A stretch of DNA of 64,000 nt from Borreliella yangtzensis (GTDB lineage: Bacteria > Spirochaetota > Spirochaetia > Borreliales > Borreliaceae). The notes beneath the pieces are model-generated. The model was not told where the DNA came from. It searched no databases and was given only the letters and a program-made list of their open reading frames with translations. How positions within the stretch are numbered: position 1 is the first letter of the stretch; each line of letters begins with the position of its first letter. The stretch lies in contig NZ_JACHFG010000001.1 of the NCBI RefSeq assembly GCF_014201775.1, positions 240,541 to 304,540 of the forward strand. The letters run 5' to 3'. A program made the position numbers and the translations under genes. Below are positions 1-9,856 of this stretch, in pieces.

Positions 1-575
1 ATAAATGTGATTCCAAGTTGTCGCTGTATTTTTTTTAGTTCTTTTTGCATCTCTTGTCGCATTTTTAAATCAAGAGCAGAAAGTGGTTCGTCTAGTAATA
101 GAAGCTTAGGTTTCATTACTATTGCTCTGGCTATTGCAACTCTTTGTTTTTGTCCTCCTGATAGTTCGTTAATATTTCTGTATGCATATTTTGGCATTCC
201 TATCAATGAAAGAGATCTTTTTACTTTTTCTTTTATAATATCTTTTGGTGTTTTTTTCATTCTAAGTCCAAATGAAATGTTGTCAAAAACGTTCATATGT
301 GGGAAAAGTGCATAATTTTGGAATACAGTATTAATTTCTCTTTTATTTGGACTAGTTTTAGATATTTCCTTAGAAAAGAAATAAATTCCCCCATTTTTTT
401 GACTTAAAAACCCACCTAATATTTTTATTAATGTTGTTTTTCCACATCCGGATGGACCTAATAAAGTAATAAACTCGTTCTTTTTAATTTTTAAATTTAT
501 GTTATCTAAAGTTTTGTTTTCATTGTTATCATAATAATGACTTAAATTTTTAATCTCTAGGATACAATTATCCAA
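1..575 (-). CDS. potA: Spermidine/putrescine ABC transporter ATPase PotA (3' end outside window)
   Basis: ATP-hydrolysing subunit of the polyamine importer, acting on the cytoplasmic face with PotB/PotC and the binding protein PotD; about 191 N-terminal residues are visible. On the minus strand I read a Walker A motif GPSGCGKTT, the ABC signature [10 protein letters not shown] and Walker B LLLLDEP, all intact. The start is a TTG (573-575) giving [11 protein letters not shown], chosen because a strong AAGGAGG lies at 586-592, ten bases upstream; no ATG fits. The gene runs off the left edge before the regulatory TOBE region. B31 counterpart BB0642; potB, potC and potD would be expected just outside the window. 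Confidence 0.93.
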   Translation of the reverse strand, partial: MDNCILEIKNLSHYYDNNENKTLDNINLKIKKNEFITLLGPSGCGKTTLIKILGGFLSQKNGGIYFFSKEISKTSPNKREINTVFQNYALFPHMNVFDNISFGLRMKKTPKDIIKEKVKRSLSLIGMPKYAYRNINELSGGQKQRVAIARAIVMKPKLLLLDEPLSALDLKMRQEMQKELKKIQRQLGITF

Positions 576-653
576 CTAATTCCAACCTCCTTATGGCTGT
601 ATTAATACAAACCAAGATTATACTTAATATTATTATTTATGTAAATGACTTTT

Positions 654-1493
654 TTAAAAGGGATTATAATTCTTGTCAAGAATTATTTTCCCAAATTTAC
701 CTTCTCTGAATTCTTTAATTAATATTTTTGATGCTTTTTCAAGGCTAAGCACGTTTTTTTTATCGATTAATTTTCTAGCTTTTGCAAAATTTTGTAAAAT
801 ATCAAGTGAATTTTTATGACATATTTCGTATTTTTTTAGTAAAATATTTTTATTATTTTGATCCATTATTTCAAGTAAATATAATGCAAGGTCTATATTA
901 TCTACTATTTCATTTTTGATCATATCCAATATTGCAAGTTTTTTTGCAATCGATTGATCTGCTAAATTGTGCCATAAAATACCTGGCATATCAAAAAGAT
1001 TAATTTCTTCATTTATTTTTACTATTTGTATATTTTTAGTGTATCCAGGCTTATTTGCAACTTTTGCGCTCTTTCTACCGGATAATAGATTTATTATTGA
1101 AGATTTTCCAACATTTGGGACTCCAATAATTAAAACTTTTATTTTTTCTTTATAATTTTTTATCTTTTTAACAATGACCGATTTTTTAATACTATCTATT
1201 ATTTGCTTGCGTATGCCTTTTTTGTAAATATTACTTATAATTACAGTATTGCCAAGATTTTCAAAATATTTTTTCCATTTTATAATTTCACTTGTTTGAG
1301 CAATATCAGATTTATGTAAAAGAATTATTTTTGTTTGATTTTTAGTAATTTTTTCAGTTAATGGATTTTTGCTACTAAATGGAGCTCTAGCATCAAGGAT
1401 TTCTAGCACAATATTGGTTTTTTGTAAATTATTCTTTATCAAGTCTAAGGCTCTTTTCATGTGACCAGGAAACCAATTAATTTTATTTATCAT
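654..1493 (-). CDS. rbgA: Circularly permuted GTPase, RbgA/YlqF family (ribosome biogenesis)
   Basis: Predicted 50S-subunit assembly GTPase of 279 residues. The G motifs come in permuted order, the hallmark of the YlqF/RbgA family: the G4-like HKSD at residues 60-63, then G1 GVPNVGKS at 124-131, the G2 threonine in PGYT at 149-152 and G3 DMPG at 168-171. The N-terminus INWFPGHMKRAL is the family signature. G4 has His in place of the usual Asn (NKxD). ATG start with only a weak upstream AGG. It is separated from potA by about 80 bases and diverges from nanE. B31 counterpart BB0643. Family assignment is firm; the role in ribosome assembly is from family knowledge. Confidence 0.9.
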   Translation of the reverse strand: MINKINWFPGHMKRALDLIKNNLQKTNIVLEILDARAPFSSKNPLTEKITKNQTKIILLHKSDIAQTSEIIKWKKYFENLGNTVIISNIYKKGIRKQIIDSIKKSVIVKKIKNYKEKIKVLIIGVPNVGKSSIINLLSGRKSAKVANKPGYTKNIQIVKINEEINLFDMPGILWHNLADQSIAKKLAILDMIKNEIVDNIDLALYLLEIMDQNNKNILLKKYEICHKNSLDILQNFAKARKLIDKKNVLSLEKASKILIKEFREGKFGKIILDKNYNPF

Positions 1494-1579
1494 GCCTAAA
1501 TTATAACTTAATATGTGTTGAATAATAAATTATTTTTGTTTTTGTATTTATTAATACATTTTGATTTTTAGCAAAAGAA

Positions 1580-1606
1580 TTGTTTTTTTTTAAAAAAAAA
1601 TATAAC
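1580..1606 (+). promoter_or_regulatory. Candidate nanE-ptsG promoter with homopolymer spacer
   Basis: TTGTTT at 1580-1585 and TATAAC at 1601-1606 are separated by 15 bases made entirely of T6A9. The T run and A run together form T9A9 (1583-1600). The spacer is two bases short of the sigma-70 optimum. The elements are visible; promoter function is inference. Confidence 0.35.
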
Positions 1607-1656
1607 CTGTATTTAAGTTTTTATATTTTTTTAAAAAAATAAATTTTATAGGAGGT

Positions 1657-2355
1657 TTGATTATTATTGCAAAAATTAAAAGGGGGTTAATAGTATCTTG
1701 TCAAGCTCTTGAGAATGAACCTTTACATAGTAGTTTTATTATGTCCAAGATGGCTTTAGCAGCTAAAATAGGTGGAGCTATCGGAATAAGAGCCAATGGG
1801 ATTAATGATATTAGCCAAATTAAGCTGGAAGTTGATTTGCCAATAATAGGTATTATTAAAAAAAATTATAATAATTGTGATGTGTTTATTACTCCCACCA
1901 TGAAAGAGATTGATGAGCTTTGTATTGAAGGAGTAGATATAATTGCCCTTGATGCTACTCTTAGGAATAGGCCTGATGGTGTATTGCTTGATGATTTTTT
2001 TAAAAATATTAAAAAAAAATATCCAAGACAGTGTTTAATGGCAGATATTTCTTCTTTAGATGAAGCTATCAATGCTGATAAATTGGGATTTGATTTTATT
2101 GGAACAACTTTGTATGGCTATACAAAAAGTACTAATGGTTTTAATATTGCAGACAATGATTTTAATTTTTTAAAAATCTTGCTTAATTCTAATTTGAAAG
2201 CTACTTTAATAGTGGAAGGAAAAATAGATACCCCTTTAAAGGCTCAAAAGTGTTTTGAAATGGGGGTTGATTTAGTAGTTGTGGGGGGAGCTATTACAAG
2301 ACCTGTTGAGATTACTAAAAAGTTTGTAGAAAAAATAAATCAAATTAAAAGATAA
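1657..2355 (+). CDS. nanE: N-acetylmannosamine-6-phosphate 2-epimerase NanE
   Basis: TIM-barrel enzyme converting ManNAc-6-P to GlcNAc-6-P, feeding NagA/NagB. The full 232-residue length and family blocks are present: [12 protein letters not shown] near the N-terminus, GAIGIRANG around residue 40, the LDAT segment near 95 and the C-terminal VVGGAITRP phosphate-binding motif. The start is uncertain: TTG at 1657 lies one base after GGAGG (1651-1655), too close for normal initiation. In-frame ATT codons at 1660, 1663 and 1666 are better spaced, and no ATG or GTG exists nearby. The gene is followed after 47 bases by ptsG with its own AGGAGG, so the two are probably co-transcribed. B31 counterpart BB0644. 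Confidence 0.9.
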   Translation: MIIIAKIKRGLIVSCQALENEPLHSSFIMSKMALAAKIGGAIGIRANGINDISQIKLEVDLPIIGIIKKNYNNCDVFITPTMKEIDELCIEGVDIIALDATLRNRPDGVLLDDFFKNIKKKYPRQCLMADISSLDEAINADKLGFDFIGTTLYGYTKSTNGFNIADNDFNFLKILLNSNLKATLIVEGKIDTPLKAQKCFEMGVDLVVVGGAITRPVEITKKFVEKINQIKR

Positions 2356-2402
2356 TTTTAAACATTAAATAGTAAGTTTATTGTTTATTTTAGGAGGTTT
2401 TT

Positions 2403-3947
2403 ATGGTAAAGGGTTTTGAACAAGCTCAAAAATTTGGGCGTTCTTTCATGCTTCCCATTGCTATTTTGCCAGCAGCAGGGTTGCTTTTAGGAATTGGGGG
2501 TTCTCTTTCTAATCCGGAAACTGTTAAAATATATCCTTTTTTGGATATATTTTTCTTACAATCAGTTTTCAAGGTAATGAGTGCATCAGGTTCTATTATT
2601 TTTGCAAATTTAGCGCCAATATTTGCTATTGGGATTGCTGTTGGACTTGCCAAATCAGATAGAGGTACGGCTGGGATTGCGGCATTTATTGGTTACCTTG
2701 TAATGAATGCTACTATTGGGGTTTTAATTGAGGTGTCAGGTAAAGCAGAATCTTTCTCTAGTGGTGCTGTGGGTTTTATTCTTGGAATTAAAACTTTAGA
2801 AACAGGGGTTTTTGGTGGGGTTATAGTCGGTATTTTGACTTATTACCTTCATGCTAGGTTTAACAAGATAGATTTGCCTAAGGTTCTTGGATTTTTTTCG
2901 GGCTCTAGATTTGTGCCGATTGTTGTTTCTTTTTCTAGTATTTTTCTTGCTGTAATTATGTTTATTTTTTGGCCATTTGTACAAAATGGAATTAATAAAG
3001 CGGGAGGTCTAGTAAATTCAACTGGCTATATTGGAACACTTATTTACGGAATTTTTTTAAGGATGCTTGGGCCTTTTGGTCTTCACCACATATTTTATTT
3101 GCCGTTTTGGACAACAGGCCTTGGGGGATCTGTTATTATTGATGGGAAATTGATCGAAGGGACTCAAAATATATTTTTTGCAGAACTTGCTGCTCAAGGT
3201 ACAAATAGGTTTTTTGTTGGAACCAGTCGTTTTATGAGTGGGCGATTTATTACCATGATGTTTGGTTTACCTGGAGCAGCACTTGCATTGTATTACACCG
3301 CAAAGCGTGATGAGAGAGCAAAAGTTTTTGGTCTTTTAATATCTGCAGCCCTAACATCATTTATGACAGGCATAACAGAACCGCTTGAATTTTCTTTTCT
3401 TTTTGTAGCTCCTATGCTTTATATTGTTCATGCTATATTTGATGGATTTGCTTTTATGTTGGCGCATATTCTTCAAATTACAATAGGTCAAACGTTTTCT
3501 GGCGGGTTTATTGATTTTATTCTTTTTGGTATTTTGCAGGGAAATTCAAGAACTAATTGGCTTTTGGTGCCAGTTGTAGGTACTGTTTGGTTTTTTCTTT
3601 ATTACTTTGCTTTTGTATTTTTGATAAATAAGTTTGATTTTAAAACTCCTGGTAGAACGAATGATTTAAATTCTGTAGATTCTCCAAATTCTAAAAGTAA
3701 TGAATTTGAAGAAAATTATGCTACTAAGGTTATTATTGGGCTTGGTGGTGCTTCAAATATTGTTGAGCTTGATTGTTGTGCAACTAGGCTGAGAATTACA
3801 GTAAAAGATGTTCTTAAAGTTTCAGAAAAAATTTTAAAAAAAACCGGTTCTAAGGGAGTGATTATTAAAGGCAATGGAGTTCAAGTAGTTTACGGACCAG
3901 GTGTTAGTGTTCTTAAGAATGAAATAGAAGAATTATTGGATGATTGA
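2403..3947 (+). CDS. ptsG: PTS EIICB permease, glucose/N-acetylglucosamine family
   Basis: 514-residue membrane permease that takes up and phosphorylates a hexose or amino sugar. Residues 1 to about 410 are the EIIC domain, with many hydrophobic helices and the conserved GITEPLEFSFLFV segment. Residues about 433-514 are the EIIB domain, with the phosphoryl-accepting cysteine in LDCCATRLR (Cys459, the one before ATR). No EIIA domain is attached, so a separate EIIA must serve it. ATG start with AGGAGG six bases upstream. Annotated as glucose-specific in B31 (BB0645, recalled), but its pairing with nanE suggests the substrate may be or include an amino sugar. It ends at a strong bidirectional hairpin. 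Confidence 0.9.
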   Translation: MVKGFEQAQKFGRSFMLPIAILPAAGLLLGIGGSLSNPETVKIYPFLDIFFLQSVFKVMSASGSIIFANLAPIFAIGIAVGLAKSDRGTAGIAAFIGYLVMNATIGVLIEVSGKAESFSSGAVGFILGIKTLETGVFGGVIVGILTYYLHARFNKIDLPKVLGFFSGSRFVPIVVSFSSIFLAVIMFIFWPFVQNGINKAGGLVNSTGYIGTLIYGIFLRMLGPFGLHHIFYLPFWTTGLGGSVIIDGKLIEGTQNIFFAELAAQGTNRFFVGTSRFMSGRFITMMFGLPGAALALYYTAKRDERAKVFGLLISAALTSFMTGITEPLEFSFLFVAPMLYIVHAIFDGFAFMLAHILQITIGQTFSGGFIDFILFGILQGNSRTNWLLVPVVGTVWFFLYYFAFVFLINKFDFKTPGRTNDLNSVDSPNSKSNEFEENYATKVIIGLGGASNIVELDCCATRLRITVKDVLKVSEKILKKTGSKGVIIKGNGVQVVYGPGVSVLKNEIEELLDD

Positions 3948-3953
3948 TTTTTT

Positions 3954-3985
3954 AATAAGTAATAGCCTTAAGGCTATTACTTATT
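3954..3985. terminator. Bidirectional terminator between ptsG and the lipase gene
   Basis: A perfect 14 bp inverted repeat (AATAAGTAATAGCC at 3954-3967 and its complement at 3972-3985) with a TTAA loop and T-rich flanks on both strands. It lies between convergent genes. The lipase stop codon (3977-3979) is inside the right arm. Confidence 0.85.
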
Positions 3986-4957
3986 TGTTTTATTTATGAA
4001 ATCAACTGCATACTTTGTGAAGTATGATGTATTTTGGGCGCTTTTATAGCTTTGATTTCCAATAGGTACGTGTGCTTGTGAATCTTCAAGAAGTATAATG
4101 GGAATATCTTTTTTTTCACCGCCATAGTTTTTTATAAATTCATTTATTTTTATTGGGTCTACTGTACGATCATTAGGTGTATGGGTTATTATTAAAGGTG
4201 TTTTGATTTCATCGAAATTATATGAATTTAATAATGTGACAAGGCCCATCATTGCAATAATTGCATCTACATGTTGTACTTTTGAAGAGTAGCTTTTTAT
4301 AGACATGTGTTCTTTTCGTTTATCTTCTTTTGTTTCGAATTTGTTGTAACCACCTGTTATAAGATGTGCAATTTGTCGTCCCCAAGGATAGTAAACGATA
4401 TTTGTTCTCTTGTCATAAGGGAATATGTTGGGAGAAATTAATATTGCTGAATTTATTTCATCTGGATAGTTTGCCAAAGCCCAGATGCTAGCAGCACCCC
4501 CATTAGATGTGCCAATTAGTATTAATCTATCGCCTATTAATTTGCCAATTTTAATAGCCTCATCAATGTCTCCTAACCAATCTTGGGTAGTTATTCCTCG
4601 AAATGCATTTTTATTGTTTATTCCATGGCCTTTCAATCTTGTAAAAAAAAGATTTGCTTTAAGGGCTTTTGCAATATTATTTGGAACTGGATAAATTTCA
4701 TTTTTTGATGCTCCAAAGCCATGAATGTAGACCACAGAATATTTTGTTTTTTGCACCTCTTCATACCAAATTATTTCTTTTTTTGTATTTTTTTCTAAAT
4801 TAAATTGTAACTCTTCTTTTAATAGGTAATGATCAATTTCTTTGATGTTTTTGGGAATTGGTTTTTTTAAAAATTCATTTTTAAATTTTATCCTTGGACT
4901 AACTAGTATTAAAAGTAATAAGAATATAATTGTAAAAATGATATTCTTTATGTTCAT
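3977..4957 (-). CDS. Alpha/beta hydrolase, lipase-type, membrane-anchored or exported
   Basis: 326-residue serine hydrolase. Residues about 5-20 are a hydrophobic signal or anchor with no lipobox Cys, so it is probably tethered in the inner membrane facing the periplasm. Catalytic features: oxyanion motif HGFG at 79-82, nucleophile elbow GTSNG at 149-153 (Ser151), candidate acid Asp263 in PNDRTVD and His296 in SQAHVP. The B31 counterpart BB0646 has, to my recollection, been reported as a lipase with haemolytic activity. Its ATG overlaps the bosR stop in ATGA (4 nt), so translation is probably coupled to bosR. Confidence 0.88.
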   Translation of the reverse strand: MNIKNIIFTIIFLLLLILVSPRIKFKNEFLKKPIPKNIKEIDHYLLKEELQFNLEKNTKKEIIWYEEVQKTKYSVVYIHGFGASKNEIYPVPNNIAKALKANLFFTRLKGHGINNKNAFRGITTQDWLGDIDEAIKIGKLIGDRLILIGTSNGGAASIWALANYPDEINSAILISPNIFPYDKRTNIVYYPWGRQIAHLITGGYNKFETKEDKRKEHMSIKSYSSKVQHVDAIIAMMGLVTLLNSYNFDEIKTPLIITHTPNDRTVDPIKINEFIKNYGGEKKDIPIILLEDSQAHVPIGNQSYKSAQNTSYFTKYAVDFINKTNK

Positions 4958-5490
4958 ACAGTGATTTCCTTGTTATTTAGCCCATTATTATTGTTATGGG
5001 CAGCTTGGGAATCTTTTTTGTAACAGTTATTGCAATGTCCCGAGTAAATTATTTCAATAGATTTTGTTTCCCAATTTTCTCCAAGTTTGTCTTTCAAAAT
5101 ATCTTTAATGTCATCAAGTTGAATAGGATGGACTTGATTACATTTATTGCATTTAAAGTGGGCTATTGTGGAAGCCAAGCTTAGGTAGAATTTTGTTTCT
5201 TTTTGATCAGTAGTTTTTATATCTTTTAGTATATTTCTTTCTTTTAGAATGTTTAATGTGTTATATACTGTTGCTTTTGATAGACTTGGAATTTCTTTAA
5301 TAAGTTTGTTATAGACTTCTTTTGCTGTAAAGTATTCTTTTGGGTTTGATGCTATGTAGAGAATAATTCTATTTCTAGAATGAGATGCTTTCATTCCCAA
5401 TTCTGATGTTAAATTTTTTAATAATACAGGATCATTCGTAATACCGACTTTTTCTAATGCAGAGTGTACGTCTATTATGTTATCATTCAT
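4954..5490 (-). CDS. bosR: BosR, Fur/PerR-family transcription regulator
   Basis: Metal-binding DNA-binding regulator that, in B. burgdorferi, is required for rpoS activation and the oxidative stress response. The 178-residue protein has a winged-helix domain (recognition helix about 69-82, SLSKATVYNTL) and two structural zinc pairs, CNKC at 114-117 and CNNC at 153-156. Arg39, whose change to Lys is a known loss-of-function lesion, is Arg here. ATG start. A sequence resembling the reported BosR box lies 20-36 bases upstream. The gene is 98 bases downstream of the unknown minus-strand gene (5589-7277) and overlaps the lipase gene by 4 nt, consistent with a three-gene operon. B31 counterpart BB0647. 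Confidence 0.95.
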   Translation of the reverse strand: MNDNIIDVHSALEKVGITNDPVLLKNLTSELGMKASHSRNRIILYIASNPKEYFTAKEVYNKLIKEIPSLSKATVYNTLNILKERNILKDIKTTDQKETKFYLSLASTIAHFKCNKCNQVHPIQLDDIKDILKDKLGENWETKSIEIIYSGHCNNCYKKDSQAAHNNNNGLNNKEITV

Positions 5491-5509
5491 ATTGTTATAC
5501 CTTTTTGTT

Positions 5510-5526
5510 TAAATTAAAGATTAAAT
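5510..5526. promoter_or_regulatory. Candidate BosR box upstream of bosR
   Basis: TAAATTAAAG (5510-5519), followed directly by ATTAAAT (5520-5526), resembles the direct-repeat TAAATTAAAT site I recall as the BosR box (9 of 10 matches in the first copy). In such AT-rich DNA the match could be chance. Positive autoregulation of bosR has been reported. Confidence 0.35.
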
Positions 5527-5588
5527 ACTTTTTATGTTCTACTTAGAATAATTTTATACCTAGTTATTAATATTTTACTACTTATTAT

Positions 5589-7277
5589 TTATTTATTTTC
5601 ATATTTTTTTATATCAGTATAAAAAATTAAATTTTTTATTTTTGAATTTAGTTTTATTTTGTTATCAAAATTATTATTTAATGGTAGTATCATCAAATTT
5701 AGTGTTTGGGAGTAGTTTATTACATCTTGGATCTTGACTGTGTTATAAGAGCCCCCTATATTTAAAATTAACCATTTTTTAGAATTTATTTTTTCAATCT
5801 TATAATTAATTGTATGAATGATTTGTTTTTCAACATTTAAAAAGCTTATAAAAAAATTACTGTTTTTATCATTTCCTTTAGATATCAAAAATTCTGTTCC
5901 ATTAATGTAGCCTTTGGGATTGTTTTTAGTTATTATTATTTTTTCATAAGTATCAAGATCGCTGTATTTTGCTGTTATTTTTAAATTAGCTCCTTTTGAA
6001 ATTTCAAAAACAGGTATTTCAAGGGCCGAATATTCAAGAAGATAGTCAGGATTACATTTTTTTAAGGTTTTTTTATCCAGATTGATTTTAGAAGGCCATT
6101 TTATTTTAATGGATACAAAGAAGCTAGGGATATTCTCATCTATGAAAAAATCAATTGTTGATTTTGTAGCGGAATTGAAAGCCAAATATTGTTTTATTCC
6201 TAAAATTTTTTCATTTGAGAAGGAAAATGAATTTTCAATAGATGCTTCTTTTATTAGTTCTTTTTTTGATAAAACTTTAAAATAGGTTCTAGATGTGTTT
6301 AGAAATTCAACTTTTTTATCTTTAAATTTTATTTTATTTAATTTCCCGTTTTCGAATTTGATATTGTATTGATTGTGAGATAGTGTGAAATTTCCTTCCA
6401 TATTGTATTCCAAATTTTTAGGCACAATGGATTCAGAATTTTTGGTAATTTTTTCTTGGTGTTTATTTATTAAAAATTCTCTTAAGCTTTTTTCGTTGAT
6501 TTGATAATCTTTAAGTCTTTTGTTTTGAAAATTTATTATCGGTTCTTGCTCCTTGAGTGAGTTAAATTTTGGAATTTCTAGTAGTTCAGTAGTCAATTTG
6601 GATCCTTCAAGATTTTGTATCTTGATGCTGTGAAAGTTATTTTCTAAGGATTTTAAATAAAGTAAAAAATTTTTTAATTCTTGATTATCATAAGTTTCTT
6701 TGATTTCATAGAAATAAATAAGAGTTTCTACGTTGCTTTTTGGAGAATCTATTTTTTGGACCTCATATAAATATTGGCAGTTATTCTTATAAAAAATTAA
6801 GTAGTTTTTATTATTTTTGCTCTGTCTTATTCCCTCTGTATAATTGAAATTAAGTTTTCTGTAAAGCTCAGTCACTTTTTTTCTAAACTTTTCTATGTTG
6901 TATATATAAAGCATAATAGGGTTGTTTTGAAATATGTCTTTGTAACCACTTTTGAATGGATTTTTTAGTGCCCAATACAAATCTAAATGTATTTCATCAT
7001 GCAACATGTATTCATGAGGGCTTCCACTGTAAGTTCCAGGTATATATGTATCCATATTGGTTTTGAATCTTTCAAATAGCCATTTATTTAATTCCTCATG
7101 TTTTCTTAGGATTTCAAAAAAGTATATTGGAAATGTCCAATGTATTTTGTAAGCCAGTTGTTTGTGTTCAATTAAATATTTTATATTTGATATTATTGAT
7201 AACAGGTTATCCTCTGAAAATTTAGTTATTGAAATTATAATAATATAAGTTTTTGATTTTTTTAGTTTTCTAAACAT
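5589..7277 (-). CDS. Unknown protein with glycoside-hydrolase-57/38-like outline
   Basis: 562 residues, cytoplasmic by appearance, with no signal peptide. The B31 counterpart (BB0648) was, as I recall, labelled a putative serine/threonine kinase. I see no glycine loop, VAIK lysine, HRD or DFG motif. Instead the N-terminal 130 residues run as strand-helix units with YIPGTYSGSPHEYML around 96-110, resembling the GGxYxEP loop of GH57/GH38 barrels. The C-terminal half reads as beta-rich modules with an aromatic/acidic pattern (NPDYLLEYSALEIPVFEI). No catalytic Glu or Asp pair can be assigned, so any enzyme may be degenerate. It is the first gene of the likely operon with bosR and the lipase. ATG start, weak ribosome binding site. 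Confidence 0.6.
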   Translation of the reverse strand: MFRKLKKSKTYIIIISITKFSEDNLLSIISNIKYLIEHKQLAYKIHWTFPIYFFEILRKHEELNKWLFERFKTNMDTYIPGTYSGSPHEYMLHDEIHLDLYWALKNPFKSGYKDIFQNNPIMLYIYNIEKFRKKVTELYRKLNFNYTEGIRQSKNNKNYLIFYKNNCQYLYEVQKIDSPKSNVETLIYFYEIKETYDNQELKNFLLYLKSLENNFHSIKIQNLEGSKLTTELLEIPKFNSLKEQEPIINFQNKRLKDYQINEKSLREFLINKHQEKITKNSESIVPKNLEYNMEGNFTLSHNQYNIKFENGKLNKIKFKDKKVEFLNTSRTYFKVLSKKELIKEASIENSFSFSNEKILGIKQYLAFNSATKSTIDFFIDENIPSFFVSIKIKWPSKINLDKKTLKKCNPDYLLEYSALEIPVFEISKGANLKITAKYSDLDTYEKIIITKNNPKGYINGTEFLISKGNDKNSNFFISFLNVEKQIIHTINYKIEKINSKKWLILNIGGSYNTVKIQDVINYSQTLNLMILPLNNNFDNKIKLNSKIKNLIFYTDIKKYENK

Positions 7278-7402
7278 AAATTCTTTGTCTTTATGATATG
7301 AAGATCACTCAATATTTACATTATATAATAAAAATTTATGCTAGTTTTGTATATTTTGTATTTTTTGATATATAGAAACAAACGCTATGGCGAATGTATT
7401 AA

Positions 7403-9103
<1,701 letters not shown>

Positions 9104-9113
9104 ATTAAAGTTT

Positions 9114-9141
9114 CACCGGCGAACTTGTGTTTTTGCCGGTG
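9114..9141 (+). terminator. Stem-loop downstream of groEL
   Basis: CACCGGC (9114-9120) pairs with GCCGGTG (9135-9141). Three further pairs, including one G-U, extend the stem to about 10 bp. It is unusually GC-rich for this DNA and begins 10 bases after the groEL stop. A short T-rich tract follows, so it could act as a terminator or as an mRNA-stabilising hairpin. Confidence 0.65.
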
Positions 9142-9169
9142 TAATGTTTTATTATTCAAAGGAATTATT

Positions 9170-9466
9170 TTGAGTGAGGATGAATTTGTTTTTTGTATAG
9201 GTTATGATTGTTCAAAAGCAATAGTAGATAGACAGCTTTTAAAAGAAAACAAAGGTAAAAGCGTTAAGGAGCTTTTTGAACTTGGGCTTTATAGAAGTGC
9301 CTTTAGCAAAGCTCTTTATAGAAATGATGATACTCTTATCAATTATTTAATTGAAGAGTATAATAAAATAAGTAATTCTAATTATACCAAAAAGGACGAC
9401 TTCAAGCTTTTATTTGGAGTGGTTTATCCCAATGATATTAATAAGATAAAAGTGACGTATGTATAG
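9170..9466 (+). CDS. Conserved hypothetical protein upstream of yajC
   Basis: 98 residues, not recognised. TTG start at 9170 (MSEDEFVFCIGYDCSKA), chosen because AAAGGAA lies at 9158-9164; the longer frame from 9125 overlaps the groEL hairpin. The protein is soluble and mixed helical with no clear domain. It overlaps or abuts yajC and probably leads the yajC-secD-secF transcript. B31 counterpart BB0650. Confidence 0.7.
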   Translation: MSEDEFVFCIGYDCSKAIVDRQLLKENKGKSVKELFELGLYRSAFSKALYRNDDTLINYLIEEYNKISNSNYTKKDDFKLLFGVVYPNDINKIKVTYV

Positions 9467-9479
9467 TAAAGGAGGTTTT

Positions 9480-9791
9480 GTGTTTTTATTGCAAGAGTTT
9501 AGCGGCAATAGTAGCTTTTTCCGAAGTTTGTTAGTTTTTGTGCCTGTTATTGCTATATTTTGGTTTTTAGTGATATCTCCTCAGCGTAAGGAAGAAAAAA
9601 ATAAAAAAGAAATGATAAAAAATTTAAAAAAAGGTGATAGGGTATTAACAATAGGTGGAATTTTTGGAGTTGTAAAAAAACTAGGGGATACGGATGTTAT
9701 TTTAGAATTAAATCCAAATATCGAAGCAGTATTTGTAAAAACCTCTATTGATAAAGTTTTGTCTGAGAAAGAAGTTAAAAAGGTATTATAA
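9480..9791 (+). CDS. yajC: Sec translocon accessory protein YajC
   Basis: Small inner-membrane partner of SecDF. One membrane helix (about residues 14-34) is followed by the family motif ISPQRKEEK and the GDRVLTIGGIFGVV cytoplasmic domain. I chose GTG at 9480 because AAAGGAGG (9468-9475) is properly spaced; an in-frame ATG at 9459 precedes that site and overlaps the preceding gene. 103 residues from GTG. B31 counterpart BB0651. Confidence 0.9.
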   Translation: MFLLQEFSGNSSFFRSLLVFVPVIAIFWFLVISPQRKEEKNKKEMIKNLKKGDRVLTIGGIFGVVKKLGDTDVILELNPNIEAVFVKTSIDKVLSEKEVKKVL

Positions 9792-9856
9792 TTTAAGGTA
9801 AAATTAGGACTGGTAGCTAATAGTGGTATTTGTTAAAAATTTTAAGGATTTGTATA

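Noticed and set aside
5589..7277. Serine/threonine kinase annotation
   Set aside because: No kinase motif can be found in the translated protein.
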